Origin: Corallococcus macrosporus DSM 14697
GTDB taxonomy: Bacteria; Myxococcota; Myxococcia; Myxococcales; Myxococcaceae
DNA: 64,000 nt
Direction: 5' to 3'
Assembly (NCBI RefSeq): GCF_002305895.1
Contig: NZ_CP022203.1
Location: forward strand, 4,690,501-4,754,500
Every line of letters begins with the position of its first letter. Position 1 is the stretch's first letter. Positions 19,893 through 28,790 of this stretch are shown here, one piece after another. Below the pieces are notes generated by a model. The model did no database searches. It was not told the origin of the DNA and saw nothing but the letters and a program-made list of their open reading frames with translations. The position numbers and the translations under genes are program-made.

Positions 19893-20357
19893 TCAGAAGG
19901 TCACCGTCATCACCAGCGTGTCCGCATAGGCCCCCGCGGGGACGGCCTGCCCGGCGGGAATCCGCCCGTAGATGGGCACCGTCACCTCCTCGCCGAACAC
20001 GGGGACGACGGGCCCGTAGCGCCCCGTCCCCTCCGCCCCGTTGCCCCAGACGATGAGGCGCGTCGGGTCCGTGTAGAGGTTGTACTCGAGGCGCGGGGCG
20101 TTGGGCCCCGCCATGCTGCGCGACGAGTAGCTGCCCGAGCCGCCGGTGCTGAAGGTGATGGTGACGGGGGTGAGCTGCCCCTCACACCGGTAGGTGATGC
20201 TCCCCACCGAATCCCGGGGCAGCAGGTCGGTGGAGAGGTAGGTGCCGAAGCTCACCCCCACCGTGCCGCGAATCTGGCAGACGGCGCCCGCCAGCCCCGG
20301 CAGCAGTCCGCAGAGGCCCGCCACCGCGAACGCGGCCGCCCTATTTCGCAGTGTCAT
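19893..20357 (-). CDS. mcuD: Spore coat U domain protein (McuD-like), chaperone-usher subunit
   Basis: 154 residues. Sec signal peptide (MTLRNRAAAFAVAGLCGLLPG, cleavage near AGA-V), then a single SCPU/Csu-type domain with C-Q-I-R-G-T at its start, the middle motif APRLEYNLYTDPTRLIVWGN, and a C-terminal strand AYADTLVMTVTF of the kind donated in fibre assembly. Such proteins are secreted by archaic chaperone-usher systems and in M. xanthus contribute to the spore coat. ATG 20357 has GAGGTG five bases upstream; the GTG two codons earlier is less well placed. The start overlaps the usher stop by 17 bases. Symbol assigned by gene order, not by alignment. Confidence 0.75.
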   Translation of the reverse strand: MTLRNRAAAFAVAGLCGLLPGLAGAVCQIRGTVGVSFGTYLSTDLLPRDSVGSITYRCEGQLTPVTITFSTGGSGSYSSRSMAGPNAPRLEYNLYTDPTRLIVWGNGAEGTGRYGPVVPVFGEEVTVPIYGRIPAGQAVPAGAYADTLVMTVTF

Positions 20358-22680
20358 GGACACACCTCACGGTTCCCAGGTCAACCACCTTGCCCTCGAC
20401 GGATGGAACCTCCAGCGAGGTCGCGCAACGGCCCTTGGGGTAGACGACCGTCGCCGGCAGACGGCCCTCCGGCAGGCCCACCAGCTCGAACTCACCATTC
20501 CACCCGATGGGTGAGCTCCACTGCTCGCCGTCCTTCTCGACGCGAAGCTCGCCGTAGGACAGCCAGCGCGTGTCCTCCGCCGAGTCGATGGTCACCTTGC
20601 CCCGGTACGCGCGGATGGTCTGCGCCTTGAAGTCCAGCACCACGCCGCCCCGCTGGTACGTGGCCACCGTCTGCTCCGTGGACGGGAGGTAGATGTCCAG
20701 CGGCACCTGGTGGTCCGCCAGGGAGAGCCGGTTGGCGTTGTAGGCCTGCAGCCGCGTCACCACCAGCTCACCGTGCGCGTCGGTGCGCCCGATTTCGTGG
20801 TTGTTCAGCCGCACGCCCACGCCCTCCACGCCCCTCACGCGGACCAGCGCGTACCCCTGGTCCACCGCGCGCGTGGGGCGGATGCGCCCGCCAATCATCA
20901 CCAGGCCGCCGGCCACCTCGGCCATGCCGGCCAGGCGGCCCTGGAACCACTCCGCGCCCGCTGACACGCGGCCCACCTGTGAGTCGTAGTCCGCGCGCGC
21001 CATGGCCTGGTCCACCGCGCCCACCCGGCCCTGCACCTGGTAGCCCAGGCCACCCTCCATGGGCACGGAGCGGGCGATGTCCACCGACGTGGTGCCCTCC
21101 CCTCCGCGCAGCCCCTGGGAGTGGCCCAGCGTGCCCGTGGTGCGCGAGTCGAAGATGGCGTTCAGGTACACCATCCCTTCCACCGCGGTCTCGCCTCGCT
21201 CGGACCTGCTGCGGTTGGCGGCGAAGGACAGCGTCGACCAGTCCGTCAGCCGCGCGGAGGTGGTGGCGCCCAGCCACGTCGTCCACCCGGCCTGCTGGTA
21301 GCGCGACAGCATCGCCTGCCCGCCCACGCTGACGCTCTCCCCCAGGGCCAGGAAGAGCGAGCCCCCCGTTTCGACGATGGGGTGGTCGTCATCCAGCTTG
21401 AGGCTGGTGTGCGTGTAGTGCTCGTTCATGCCCCGGCCGAAGACGGAGCCGCCCAGCCAGCGGCGCTGGAGCGAGTACACGATGCCCGCGGCCAGGCCCG
21501 TGCGCCGCTCGCTGCGGCTGATGGCCTGGGACAGCTCCAGCTCGCCAAAGGGAAGCTGGATGAGCTGCAGGGCGCCCGTGCTGAGGACGTTGGGCGTCAG
21601 CTCCAGCCGCACCCCTGGCGTCAGCCACGACGTGACGCCCATGCGGGCGTTGCCCAGCAGCATGGGCCGGCCGAAGTCGAAGTTGTAGAGGTTGACGGAC
21701 TCACGCTCCACGCCGGCGGACAGCCGGAAGTCCACCACGCCGGGCGAAAGCTGCTGCCCGCTCAGGTAGTACGCCGTGTTCACCTCGCTGGTGCGGCCGA
21801 AGGCGTCCCGGATGACGTAGCGCGTGTTGCCTTCCCCCCGGGGCACCGTGAGGTTCTCCAGCCGGAAGGGGCCCGGGGGCAGGTCGCTGCGCTGCACCAG
21901 GTGGTTGTTGACGTAGACCTCCAACGTGGACGGCGTGGCCACGTCCCCCGCGTAGTCCTGCATCGGGTTGCGCACGAAGTAGGGATTCAGCTCGAACGTG
22001 CGCATGAGGTGGAGGCCGGCCACCACCGCGCCGCCGCCCAGCACGCCGCCGAACCCCGTGGCCTCGCCGGCGATGGCGCGCACCATCTGCTTGGGGAAGT
22101 CCAGGGAGAGCTGCGTGAGGCCCCGCAGGGGCACGGCGCCGGGCCGCCACCGCGCCTGCGTGGTCAGCAGCCCCCGCCCCACCGAAGCGCCGGCCTCTCC
22201 AAAGAAGGTCAGCGAGGTATTGCGGGCGTGGGCCGCGTAGTTGATGAAGCCGCTCGGGCTGCCGCGCACCTGGTAGTCCGCCGGCGCCCGCGCCCCCAGG
22301 TTGATGCGCGTCTGCGCGAAGACGGCGGCCGGCAGCTCACACGTCAGGCTGACGGTCCGCTCGTCCATGACACAGTGGCCCAGCGGCTCCAGGGACCGCG
22401 CGGAGATGTAGGTCTTTCCTTCGATGACCTCCTGCGTGCCCCCCAGGGACTCCAGGTCCACGCCATGGGCCTCCAGCGCGGCCGCGGGGAGCAGGACGTC
22501 ACCGTCCCGCAGCATGGGGAAGGTGGCGCCGCGGGGGACGCCATTCAGGGTGAAGTCCGCGACAATGGGCATCAGCGGCGCGGCGGGCTTCGCGGCCGCT
22601 GACAGTCCCCCGACCGTCAGGGACAATGCCAGCGCGGTGCGCACGGGCACATGGGGGCGTGAAGGTCTGATGGGGGACAT
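20341..22680 (-). CDS. mcuC: Archaic-type outer membrane usher (McuC-like)
   Basis: 779 residues. Signal peptide, then a short N-terminal domain (ADFTLNGVPRGATFPMLRDG), a beta-barrel, and usher motifs ASTLEVYVNNHLVQR with P-L-P-type FRLENLTVPRGEGNTRYVIRD, followed by the barrel core and a C-terminal plug-like/IgG-like region (VRVRGVEGVGVRLNNHEIGRT with VPLDIYLPSTEQTV). It forms the outer-membrane pore that accepts chaperone-subunit complexes. It is shorter than FimD/PapC (about 850-870), as expected for archaic ushers. It lies 12 bases downstream of the chaperone gene and overlaps the next coat gene. No convincing Shine-Dalgarno, so translation may depend on coupling. Confidence 0.85.
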   Translation of the reverse strand: MSPIRPSRPHVPVRTALALSLTVGGLSAAAKPAAPLMPIVADFTLNGVPRGATFPMLRDGDVLLPAAALEAHGVDLESLGGTQEVIEGKTYISARSLEPLGHCVMDERTVSLTCELPAAVFAQTRINLGARAPADYQVRGSPSGFINYAAHARNTSLTFFGEAGASVGRGLLTTQARWRPGAVPLRGLTQLSLDFPKQMVRAIAGEATGFGGVLGGGAVVAGLHLMRTFELNPYFVRNPMQDYAGDVATPSTLEVYVNNHLVQRSDLPPGPFRLENLTVPRGEGNTRYVIRDAFGRTSEVNTAYYLSGQQLSPGVVDFRLSAGVERESVNLYNFDFGRPMLLGNARMGVTSWLTPGVRLELTPNVLSTGALQLIQLPFGELELSQAISRSERRTGLAAGIVYSLQRRWLGGSVFGRGMNEHYTHTSLKLDDDHPIVETGGSLFLALGESVSVGGQAMLSRYQQAGWTTWLGATTSARLTDWSTLSFAANRSRSERGETAVEGMVYLNAIFDSRTTGTLGHSQGLRGGEGTTSVDIARSVPMEGGLGYQVQGRVGAVDQAMARADYDSQVGRVSAGAEWFQGRLAGMAEVAGGLVMIGGRIRPTRAVDQGYALVRVRGVEGVGVRLNNHEIGRTDAHGELVVTRLQAYNANRLSLADHQVPLDIYLPSTEQTVATYQRGGVVLDFKAQTIRAYRGKVTIDSAEDTRWLSYGELRVEKDGEQWSSPIGWNGEFELVGLPEGRLPATVVYPKGRCATSLEVPSVEGKVVDLGTVRCVHDTAK

Positions 22681-22692
22681 GACGCTTCGTCT

Positions 22693-23460
22693 TCAGCGAG
22701 CGCAGGGCGAGGGCGTGCTGACGGGGGAGGACTGACGGAGCACGCCCTGGTCGGTCTCCATCTCCACCTCCACCGTGCGGACCTTCCGGCAGGCCTTGCC
22801 CGCAACCTCCATGGCGTAGACCTGCGCGTCGCCCGCCAGCACGTACCAGCCAGGCTCCTCCTTCTCGACCAGGCGCCTGCCCTTGGCGTCGAGCCCCCGG
22901 ACCCGGAGGTTCCGGATGAAGAAGTTCACCGTGCCCGGGTTCTTCACCCGGACGTGGAACTTCGACTCGCGCAACACGGCTTCTTCAATCTGGCCCTGAA
23001 GGGTCTTCTTCTTCGGCGCGACAAAGACTGGCACTGAAACACGCGTCAAGACATTCAACCCAGTCGCCTGGGTGGACGGCTGCAGCGGGGGAAGCTCCTC
23101 CACGACGATTCGGAAGGAGCGCTCCGTATCCGCTGGAGCCGAGGAGCTACCCACCCGGATGGGGCGGGACTCCCCGGGCTCCAACGTCAACATGGACGGG
23201 AAGAAGAACAGGTCCTGAGTCGGCGCGAGCGACATGCGCCCTTCTTCGTCCTGGACCCAGGAATAGACAGAGGCTTGGAAGCGTGTGGTTTCGTTGCTCT
23301 TGTTCCTCACGTTCATCACCACGCCACGGGCGCTGGCGTCCAATTCGAGCCGGACCGGGCTGACATCGAGCTCGGCGGCGCTCGCGGTCCCCATGGCCAT
23401 CCATTCCAAGGCAGCCGAAAACATCAGGCCACCCGTCCAAGACAGAAGTCGGTTACGCAT
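22693..23460 (-). CDS. mcuB: Periplasmic fimbrial-type chaperone (McuB-like)
   Basis: 255 residues. Signal peptide ends near ASA-AELDVSPVRLELDA. The PapD-like two-Ig fold shows the N-terminal strand and TTRFQASVYSWVQDEEGRM, then FFFPSMLTLEPGESRPIRVG (the family's P-x-x-x-x-L-x-P-G-x-x-x-x-(V/I)-R-v motif) and the F1-G1 hydrophobic strand GLNVLTRVSVPVFVAP. It would bind coat U subunits in the periplasm and deliver them to the usher. The tail is Cys-containing, with possible disulfides. It lies 16 bases after the frameshifted coat gene in one transcription unit. Confidence 0.85.
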   Translation of the reverse strand: MRNRLLSWTGGLMFSAALEWMAMGTASAAELDVSPVRLELDASARGVVMNVRNKSNETTRFQASVYSWVQDEEGRMSLAPTQDLFFFPSMLTLEPGESRPIRVGSSSAPADTERSFRIVVEELPPLQPSTQATGLNVLTRVSVPVFVAPKKKTLQGQIEEAVLRESKFHVRVKNPGTVNFFIRNLRVRGLDAKGRRLVEKEEPGWYVLAGDAQVYAMEVAGKACRKVRTVEVEMETDQGVLRQSSPVSTPSPCAR

Positions 23461-23476
23461 GTGTCAACGCCCCGAA

Positions 23477-24017
23477 TCAGAAGGTGATGGTGGCGACGAC
23501 GGTGTCGTTGTACGTGCCGGAGGGGACGTTCTGGCCGCGCGGAACCGTGCCGTAGACCAGCACGGGGACGGGCAGGCCCGTGCCGAGGAACGGGAGGCCC
23601 GTGCCGCCGGTGTTGCCCCACACGATGAGCCGGGTGACGTCCTGGTACAGGTTGTACTCGAGGTAGTCAGCCGACGCCGCGTTGCGCATCCGGCGCAGCG
23701 GCGCCGCGTCCGTGGAGCCCGTGGCCGGGTACAGGCCCTGGCCCAGGGTGATGACCGCGGTGCCGAGCAGGGTGCACTGGACGCTCAGCGTGCCCGTGCC
23801 AAACAGGTCGATGCCCAGCGCGGAGTTGACGATGATGGGGTCGTAGGTGCCGAAGTTCAGCGTGCCACCGCCCGCCGCCGGAGCCGATGGTGCAGGAGCC
23901 ACCGACGTTGGCGGTGACGTTCAGGTTGGCGGTGGCGGTGGCGGCCTCGGCGGGGGAGACGGCGACGAGGGACGCGGCGGCGGTGACGGCGGCGACGGCG
24001 GTCTTGATTGCGTTCAT
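23477..24017 (-). pseudogene. mcuA: Spore coat U protein (McuA-like) with apparent +1-base frameshift
   Basis: From ATG 24017 the frame encodes a signal peptide (MNAIKTAVAAVTAAASLVAV, cleavage near AEA-ATA) and the mature start NLNVTANVGGSCTIGSGGG, then turns into nonsense (RWHAELRHLRPHH). The normal coat U sequence resumes one frame over: GGGTLNFGTYDPIIVNSALG through LEYNLYQDVTRLIVWGN to TYNDTVVATITF. The total length of 541 bases is 3x180+1, so one extra base in the GGCGGCGGGCGG run (complement of about 23866-23880) explains it. It may be a sequencing error, a phase-variable tract or real loss. The restored protein would be about 179 residues, the first gene of the Mcu-like cluster. Confidence 0.8.
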
Positions 24018-24473
24018 TGGGGTTGCGTGCTCCATCGAGCGGCCGGTTGATTCCGGCTGCGTCGCGGCATTGCAACCCGCTCGCCGGACCTCTCGCGGTC
24101 CGGAGCCCCCTCCCCTCAGCACATGTCCCACCAATGCCTTGCGTGCGCTTCCAGGCAGTATGTGAAAGCCAATTCTCGTTTGCTTTTAAAGCCAGACGCG
24201 CATACGTCCTTGGCGGAGCCCTTCAGGGAGGGGCCGACGGGCCCTGGGGCCTGCGGCGGTGCGCCGGAAGGTGGCTTCGTGTGACGGGATGTGCCCAGCG
24301 CGGAGAAGCGCGCTGCCCGGTCTGCGAAGAGTTCTTCCCATTCCGGGAACGAAATGCGCGTGGGTGTCCGGGGGCGTCCTCCCGATGACACGCGCGGTCC
24401 CCAGCCGAACGGAACTGAACCGCCCAGCGCGTCCGCTCCGCCAGCTCACCCCACGGGCCGATGCCAGCCGCGC
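24018..24473. other. Intergenic stretch upstream of the coat cluster
   Basis: 456 bases between the Mcu-like cluster start and the amidase stop. There is an AT-richer patch at about 24155-24200, which on the minus strand reads TTTAAAAGC and, about 20 bases on, CATACT, and is a plausible place for the coat operon promoter. No exact sigma-54 (GG-N10-GC) spacing was found there. No convincing gene. Confidence 0.4.
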
Positions 24474-26240
24474 TCAGTCAACCTTCGCCACGCGGCGGCG
24501 GTCCCCGAGGAACTCCTCCACGCCCCGGGCAATCGCCTTGGCGACCTCGGCCTGGTAGACCTTGGACTTGAGCCGCGCCTCTTCGTCTGGGTTTGAGAGG
24601 AACGACGTCTCCACCAGGATGGCCGGCATCTTCACGCCCAACAACACATAGAAGAGCGCCTCCTTGTGGCCCAGGTCGCGGATGCCCTTGTACTTGCGGG
24701 ACAGGTCTCCCACGAGGCTGCGCTGCACCTGGTTGGCGAGCCGGGTGGACTCCTCGGTGTTCGCCTTCGTGGCCAGGTCGGCCAGGATGAACTGGAGGTC
24801 GCTGATGCCCTTCTCCGAGGACGCGTTCTCCCGCGCGGCCAGGCGGATGGAGTAGCGGTCCGCGGAGGTGTTCAGGGTGTAGGTCTCGATGCCGCGCAGC
24901 GTGCGCTTCTCCGCGGCGTTGCAGTGGACGGAGATGAAGAGGTCGCCGTGCTCGGCGTTGGCGAACTTCGCGCGGTCCTCCAGGCGGATGAACCGGTCTT
25001 CATCCCGGGTGAGCACCACCTCCAGGCCCTTCTCGCGCAGCTCCTCCGCCAGCTTGAGGGAGATGGCCAGCGCCACGTCCTTCTCCCGCGTCCCGCGCTT
25101 GCCGATGGCGCCCGTGTCGTGGCCGCCATGGCCCGGGTCGATGATGACGCGGCGAACCTTCAGGCCGAGCTGCTCGACCAGCGTCAGCTCCATGCGGCGG
25201 GACTGCTTCGCCACGGCCTTCAGCCGGGCCTGCGCCACCTTGTCGTCCACCGGGCGGGTGATGGGCCGCGGCGGCTCGGCGGCGGCGACGGCCGCGTCCA
25301 GGCTGCCCTCGCGCGCCTCCGGCTTCGCGGGGGCGCTCGGCTCCTTCGCGGGGGCGCTCGGCTCCTTCGCGGGGATGGCGGGAGCGGGCTCGCGCGCCGT
25401 CTTCTCGATGGCCGCCACCAGGGAGGACGCGGAGCGCTCCGCGGGCGCGGAGGCCTCCACGTTGGAAGCCGCCTCCGTGTCCGCCGAGGCGACGGCCTTG
25501 TCCGAAGCGGGCGAGTCCTTGGACGCGACGGCCTTGTCCGGAGCGGCCGCGTCGCCCGTGGCGGCCGCGTCCACCGAGGCGGCGGCCTTGCCCGCAGTGG
25601 ACGCATCCTCCGAGGCGCCACCCTTGCCGGAAGCAGACGCCTCCTTCGAGGCGACGGCCTTCCCGCTGGAGGCCGGCCGGGTGGACTCCTGCTTCGCCAC
25701 CGCGGGCGCGCTCTTGCGCGGCGGCGTCTTGGGCCGCGGCAGCGAGGCCAGCAGCTCCCGCATCTCCCGCGCCTTGTCACCCTTCCCATTGACGGCCAGC
25801 GTCTCCGTCAGGACCTTGCGAGCGGCCTCCGGCTGGTCCAGGCGGTGGACGTGAATCTTCGCGAGCGCCAGCGCGCCGTCATCCGACAGCCGGTGCTTCG
25901 GGTAGCCCTCCAGCAGCCGGGTGTAGTCGGTGATGGACGCCTTGAGGTCCTCCTCCACGAAGGAGATGCGGCTCAGCTCCTGGAGCAGCTCCGCCGCCGT
26001 GTAGAGGGCATCCGGGGCGCGGGCGGACTTCGGGAAGCGCGCGGCCACGGACTCGAAGCGCGCCGCCACGTTGAGCCAGTGGTGGCGCAGCTTGCGCCGG
26101 GCGGCGTCGTCCTTCAGCGCGTAGTAGACCTTGCGAGCCCCCTGGTAGGCCTCCTCGGCTTCATCTCGCCTGGCGGCACCCACCGCGCTCGGGACGAGCA
26201 GCAGCAGCACGGGCAGCACGATGACGAGGCGCGAGTGCAT
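24474..26240 (-). CDS. N-acetylmuramoyl-L-alanine amidase (AmiC type) with helical-repeat N-terminus
   Basis: 588 residues. Signal peptide, then TPR-like helical repeats (about 25-170), an Ala/Ser/Lys/Glu-rich low-complexity linker (about 170-330) and an Amidase_3 domain (about 365-580). Zinc ligands His371 (DPGHGGHDTG), Glu386 (GTREKDVAL) and His439 (SVHCNAA), plus catalytic Glu544 (LVETSFLSN), are all present. It cleaves the amide bond between muramic acid and the stem peptide in the periplasm, in cell separation or envelope remodelling. A good GGAGG site precedes ATG 26240. The linker has near-repeats of A-(V/A)-A-S-x-D-x-x-A and is unusually long. Confidence 0.92.
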   Translation of the reverse strand: MHSRLVIVLPVLLLLVPSAVGAARRDEAEEAYQGARKVYYALKDDAARRKLRHHWLNVAARFESVAARFPKSARAPDALYTAAELLQELSRISFVEEDLKASITDYTRLLEGYPKHRLSDDGALALAKIHVHRLDQPEAARKVLTETLAVNGKGDKAREMRELLASLPRPKTPPRKSAPAVAKQESTRPASSGKAVASKEASASGKGGASEDASTAGKAAASVDAAATGDAAAPDKAVASKDSPASDKAVASADTEAASNVEASAPAERSASSLVAAIEKTAREPAPAIPAKEPSAPAKEPSAPAKPEAREGSLDAAVAAAEPPRPITRPVDDKVAQARLKAVAKQSRRMELTLVEQLGLKVRRVIIDPGHGGHDTGAIGKRGTREKDVALAISLKLAEELREKGLEVVLTRDEDRFIRLEDRAKFANAEHGDLFISVHCNAAEKRTLRGIETYTLNTSADRYSIRLAARENASSEKGISDLQFILADLATKANTEESTRLANQVQRSLVGDLSRKYKGIRDLGHKEALFYVLLGVKMPAILVETSFLSNPDEEARLKSKVYQAEVAKAIARGVEEFLGDRRRVAKVD

Positions 26241-26326
26241 GGGGTTCCTCCGGGTGGGTGCGAGCTACAGGCGTGTGTCACACAGCCCCACCCCCCCGGC
26301 AAATTTTCGGCCCCCACCCTCCCGCT

Positions 26327-27091
26327 TCAGCGAAGCCACCCCAGCACGCTCGCGAGGTCCTGGTCGATGACGCGGGCCCACCCGGGCTGCCGGGGCACCA
26401 CCGCCGCCAGGACCTTCTCCCCGTTGCGCACCGGCGCCCGGCCCGGCCTCACCCGCGCGCGGACCGCGTGCTTGACGTCCTGCCGGAAGTAGTGGGCCGG
26501 GAAGGACACCTCGCCTCGGGACTCCGGCAGGGGCCCGTCTGGCGTCAGCCACACCAGCGCGCCCAGCCGCAGCGGCTCCACCTCCGAGCGCCACAGCCGC
26601 CGCATCTCCCACGCGAAATAGCCCACGGCCACCAGCACCCCCAGGCCGAGGCCCCAGGGCATCAGCCCCACGCGCAGCGCGCGGGAGCGGGCGAAGCGGG
26701 CCTCCCGCGGCCGGTCCGGCGCGGCGGGGTCCACCAGCAGCGTCACCCGGGCGCCCAGCCCCAGGCCTTCCGCGTACTCGGCGAAGGTCCGGATGTTGGC
26801 CACGGAGTGCTCCACCTCCGCGAAGGTGTAGATGACCTCCAGGGCGCCCTCCGCGCCTTCCCGGGCGTCCAGGGGCGGCAGCCGGGTGGTCATCACCCGC
26901 CCCTCCACCTCCTCGGCCCGGGCGGCGAAGCCCTGCTCCTCCACGACGTAGCGCCCGGCCCAGCCGGCCCCGGCGCCCAGGAGCGCCACCGCCGCCAGCC
27001 CCAGGAGGATGCCTCGCACCACGCGCCCCACGGCGCCGGGCACCTGCGTCAGTCGGACCTTCCTGGGGGCATGCGGAATGGCGAGCTGCAT
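26327..27091 (-). CDS. DUF3592-like membrane protein
   Basis: 254 residues. Two membrane segments (about 25-48 GILLGLAAVALLGAGAGWAG and about 145-165 GLMPWGLGLGVLVAVGYFAW) flank an extracytoplasmic domain with EGRVMTTRLPPL and LGARVTLLVDPAAPDRPREA, resembling DUF3592, where a G-x-x-V-x-V-x-x-x-P-x-x-P motif is typical. A second soluble domain of about 85 residues follows. Function unknown. No good ribosome site at ATG 27091. Its stop lies 86 bases before the amidase start, so they may be co-transcribed. Confidence 0.6.
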   Translation of the reverse strand: MQLAIPHAPRKVRLTQVPGAVGRVVRGILLGLAAVALLGAGAGWAGRYVVEEQGFAARAEEVEGRVMTTRLPPLDAREGAEGALEVIYTFAEVEHSVANIRTFAEYAEGLGLGARVTLLVDPAAPDRPREARFARSRALRVGLMPWGLGLGVLVAVGYFAWEMRRLWRSEVEPLRLGALVWLTPDGPLPESRGEVSFPAHYFRQDVKHAVRARVRPGRAPVRNGEKVLAAVVPRQPGWARVIDQDLASVLGWLR

Positions 27092-27128
27092 ATGGCCGCG
27101 CAGCCTACCCCAAGCGCCGGGGGGCGGC

Positions 27129-28151
27129 TCACGGCGTTCCCGGCAGCCGCACCCAGACGCCCCGGAAGCGCTTGCGTGACGCGTCCTTCAGCCGCTTGCA
27201 CGCCACGCCGTCCACCGGCGCGGTGCCGTCGTCGCTGAGCAGGAGGATCTCCTCGGCGTCCTCGGGCGTGAAGAAGGCCTCCGGGTTCAGGCCCGCCAGG
27301 TCCACCGACTCCACGGAGACGGGCGCGTCCTCGCCGCCGCGCCACGTGAAGAGGCGCGAGGTGCCCTCCCCCGCCGTGCCCCCGCTGATGATGAGGTAGC
27401 GCCCGCGCCACCACGACAGCGACCGGATGCCCAGGCCGCCCAGGTCGAGCTGCACCGGCTCGCCCAGCCGCGCCCGGGCGCCCTCCTCCACCAGCGCCAC
27501 CGGATTGAGCAGCGGCACCAGCAGCGCCTTGCCCTCGGGGACGGGGCTGCGGAAGCCCACCAGGATGGAGCGCCCGTCCGGCATGGCCGTCATGCCCTCG
27601 ATGTTCAGCCCCCCTGGGGCCTTGGGCGCCTTCGTCTCCGCCGCCTCCAGCCCGAAGCGCGCGAGCCGCGGCGCCGCGAGCAGGTCATCCAGGAGGCGCG
27701 TGTAAGGCCGCCCGACCAGGCGGGGCCCGGCCTCCGCGTCCTCGGTGGCGAAGAAGCGAAGCCGGCTGGGCGCCTTCTTCCCGGAGCTGTTGCGGCCATG
27801 CGACGTCAGCCAGAAGGACAGCGAGCCCAGCCCGGTGGCCGCCTCGATGTCCGTCTCCGGCGCCTTCTTCTTCGCCGCGGGGAGCTGCAGGTCCGGGGAC
27901 AGGTCCACGCTCCGCACCGGCGGACCGCCCCGGCGCGCGTCGTAGACGCGGAGGATGTTGTCCTCGTCGTCACCCACGACGAACAGGTTGCCCCCGAGCG
28001 CCACCGCGCCCGAGGCGTCACACATCCCCTCGAAGACCAGCACCTCGCGGCCATCCACCGCCGCGGCGGCCTCGGGGGCCCGCCGCGCTCCCACGCCCTG
28101 CGCCGAACAGCCCCACACCAGCAATCCCATGCAGACAGGCAGCAGCCTCAT
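27129..28151 (-). CDS. DUF3616-family lipoprotein
   Basis: 340 residues. Lipoprotein signal peptide MRLLPVCMGLLVWGC (lipobox L-V-W-G-C at residue 15) defines ATG 28151; the frame is open further upstream. The mature part has a GMCDASGAVALGGNLFVVGD start, DEDNILRVYDARRGG, LNIEGMTAMPDGRSILVGFR and GIRSLSWWRGRYLIISGG, a pattern seen in DUF3616 proteins that look like beta-propellers. A membrane-anchored periplasmic protein of unknown function. Confidence 0.7.
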   Translation of the reverse strand: MRLLPVCMGLLVWGCSAQGVGARRAPEAAAAVDGREVLVFEGMCDASGAVALGGNLFVVGDDEDNILRVYDARRGGPPVRSVDLSPDLQLPAAKKKAPETDIEAATGLGSLSFWLTSHGRNSSGKKAPSRLRFFATEDAEAGPRLVGRPYTRLLDDLLAAPRLARFGLEAAETKAPKAPGGLNIEGMTAMPDGRSILVGFRSPVPEGKALLVPLLNPVALVEEGARARLGEPVQLDLGGLGIRSLSWWRGRYLIISGGTAGEGTSRLFTWRGGEDAPVSVESVDLAGLNPEAFFTPEDAEEILLLSDDGTAPVDGVACKRLKDASRKRFRGVWVRLPGTP

Positions 28152-28267
28152 GGCCCCACTCTTGGGCACGGCCGAAGCATCCGGGGAGTGGCGTGGCGGC
28201 TTCTGTGCGCTGCGCGACACCGGACCGAAGGGGCCGGCACATACGTTCGTGCCGGCCCGTCAGGAGC

Positions 28268-28531
28268 CTACGAGCACTGCCAGGCGCCCTCGATGCAGCG
28301 GCAGAAGGACCACTCACAGTAATTGGGGATGTAGCAACGGCGATTGCCGGGGGCCGTACAGGCCGTGCCCGCGACGTTCTGACACCAGTTCGAAGACGGG
28401 CCCGGCTCACACATGTTCTGCGCCTGCGTGTCGACGTGCTCGGCCGACCCGGGCGCGACCTCCTCCTGGCCCACGCCACACGCCACCAGGGACATCGACA
28501 ACGCCATGACCGCCAATGCGCTTCGCAGCAT
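28268..28531 (-). CDS. Small Cys-rich lipoprotein
   Basis: 87 residues. The signal peptide ends in lipobox S-L-V-A-C (Cys18). The mature part carries eight further cysteines (MCEPG, NWCQN, TACTA, RRCYI, NYCEW, FCRC, WQC), suggesting four disulfides in a compact domain. AAGGA precedes ATG 28531 at good spacing. No family recognised. Small disulfide-rich lipoproteins are frequent in myxobacteria. Minus strand, with a gap of 116 bases to the DUF3616 gene. Confidence 0.7.
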   Translation of the reverse strand: MLRSALAVMALSMSLVACGVGQEEVAPGSAEHVDTQAQNMCEPGPSSNWCQNVAGTACTAPGNRRCYIPNYCEWSFCRCIEGAWQCS

Positions 28532-28790
28532 CCGTGGGTTCCTTTCGCTCAGGCATTCCTGCCTGATTGGATTTTACACGGATTGCCCGCTTCAGCACAG
28601 GAGGCGGGACAGCCCGAGGCACGTGCGGCCTCGAATCCGCCTGGGCGTGGCGCGGTGAGAGACAGCCACGGGCGGGCTCCCTTCGCGTCACAGCGGGCGT
28701 TCCGCGTCGGAAAGTGGACGCGCGAGCAGGGGCGAGCTTCCAGTGACTGGCGTGGTGGGCAAGCGTCGCGCTCCATGACGAGGAGCCCCG

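Noticed and set aside
24150-24200. Sigma-54 promoter for the coat operon
   Set aside because: The GG and GC pairs on the minus strand are 8 or 12 bases apart, not 10.
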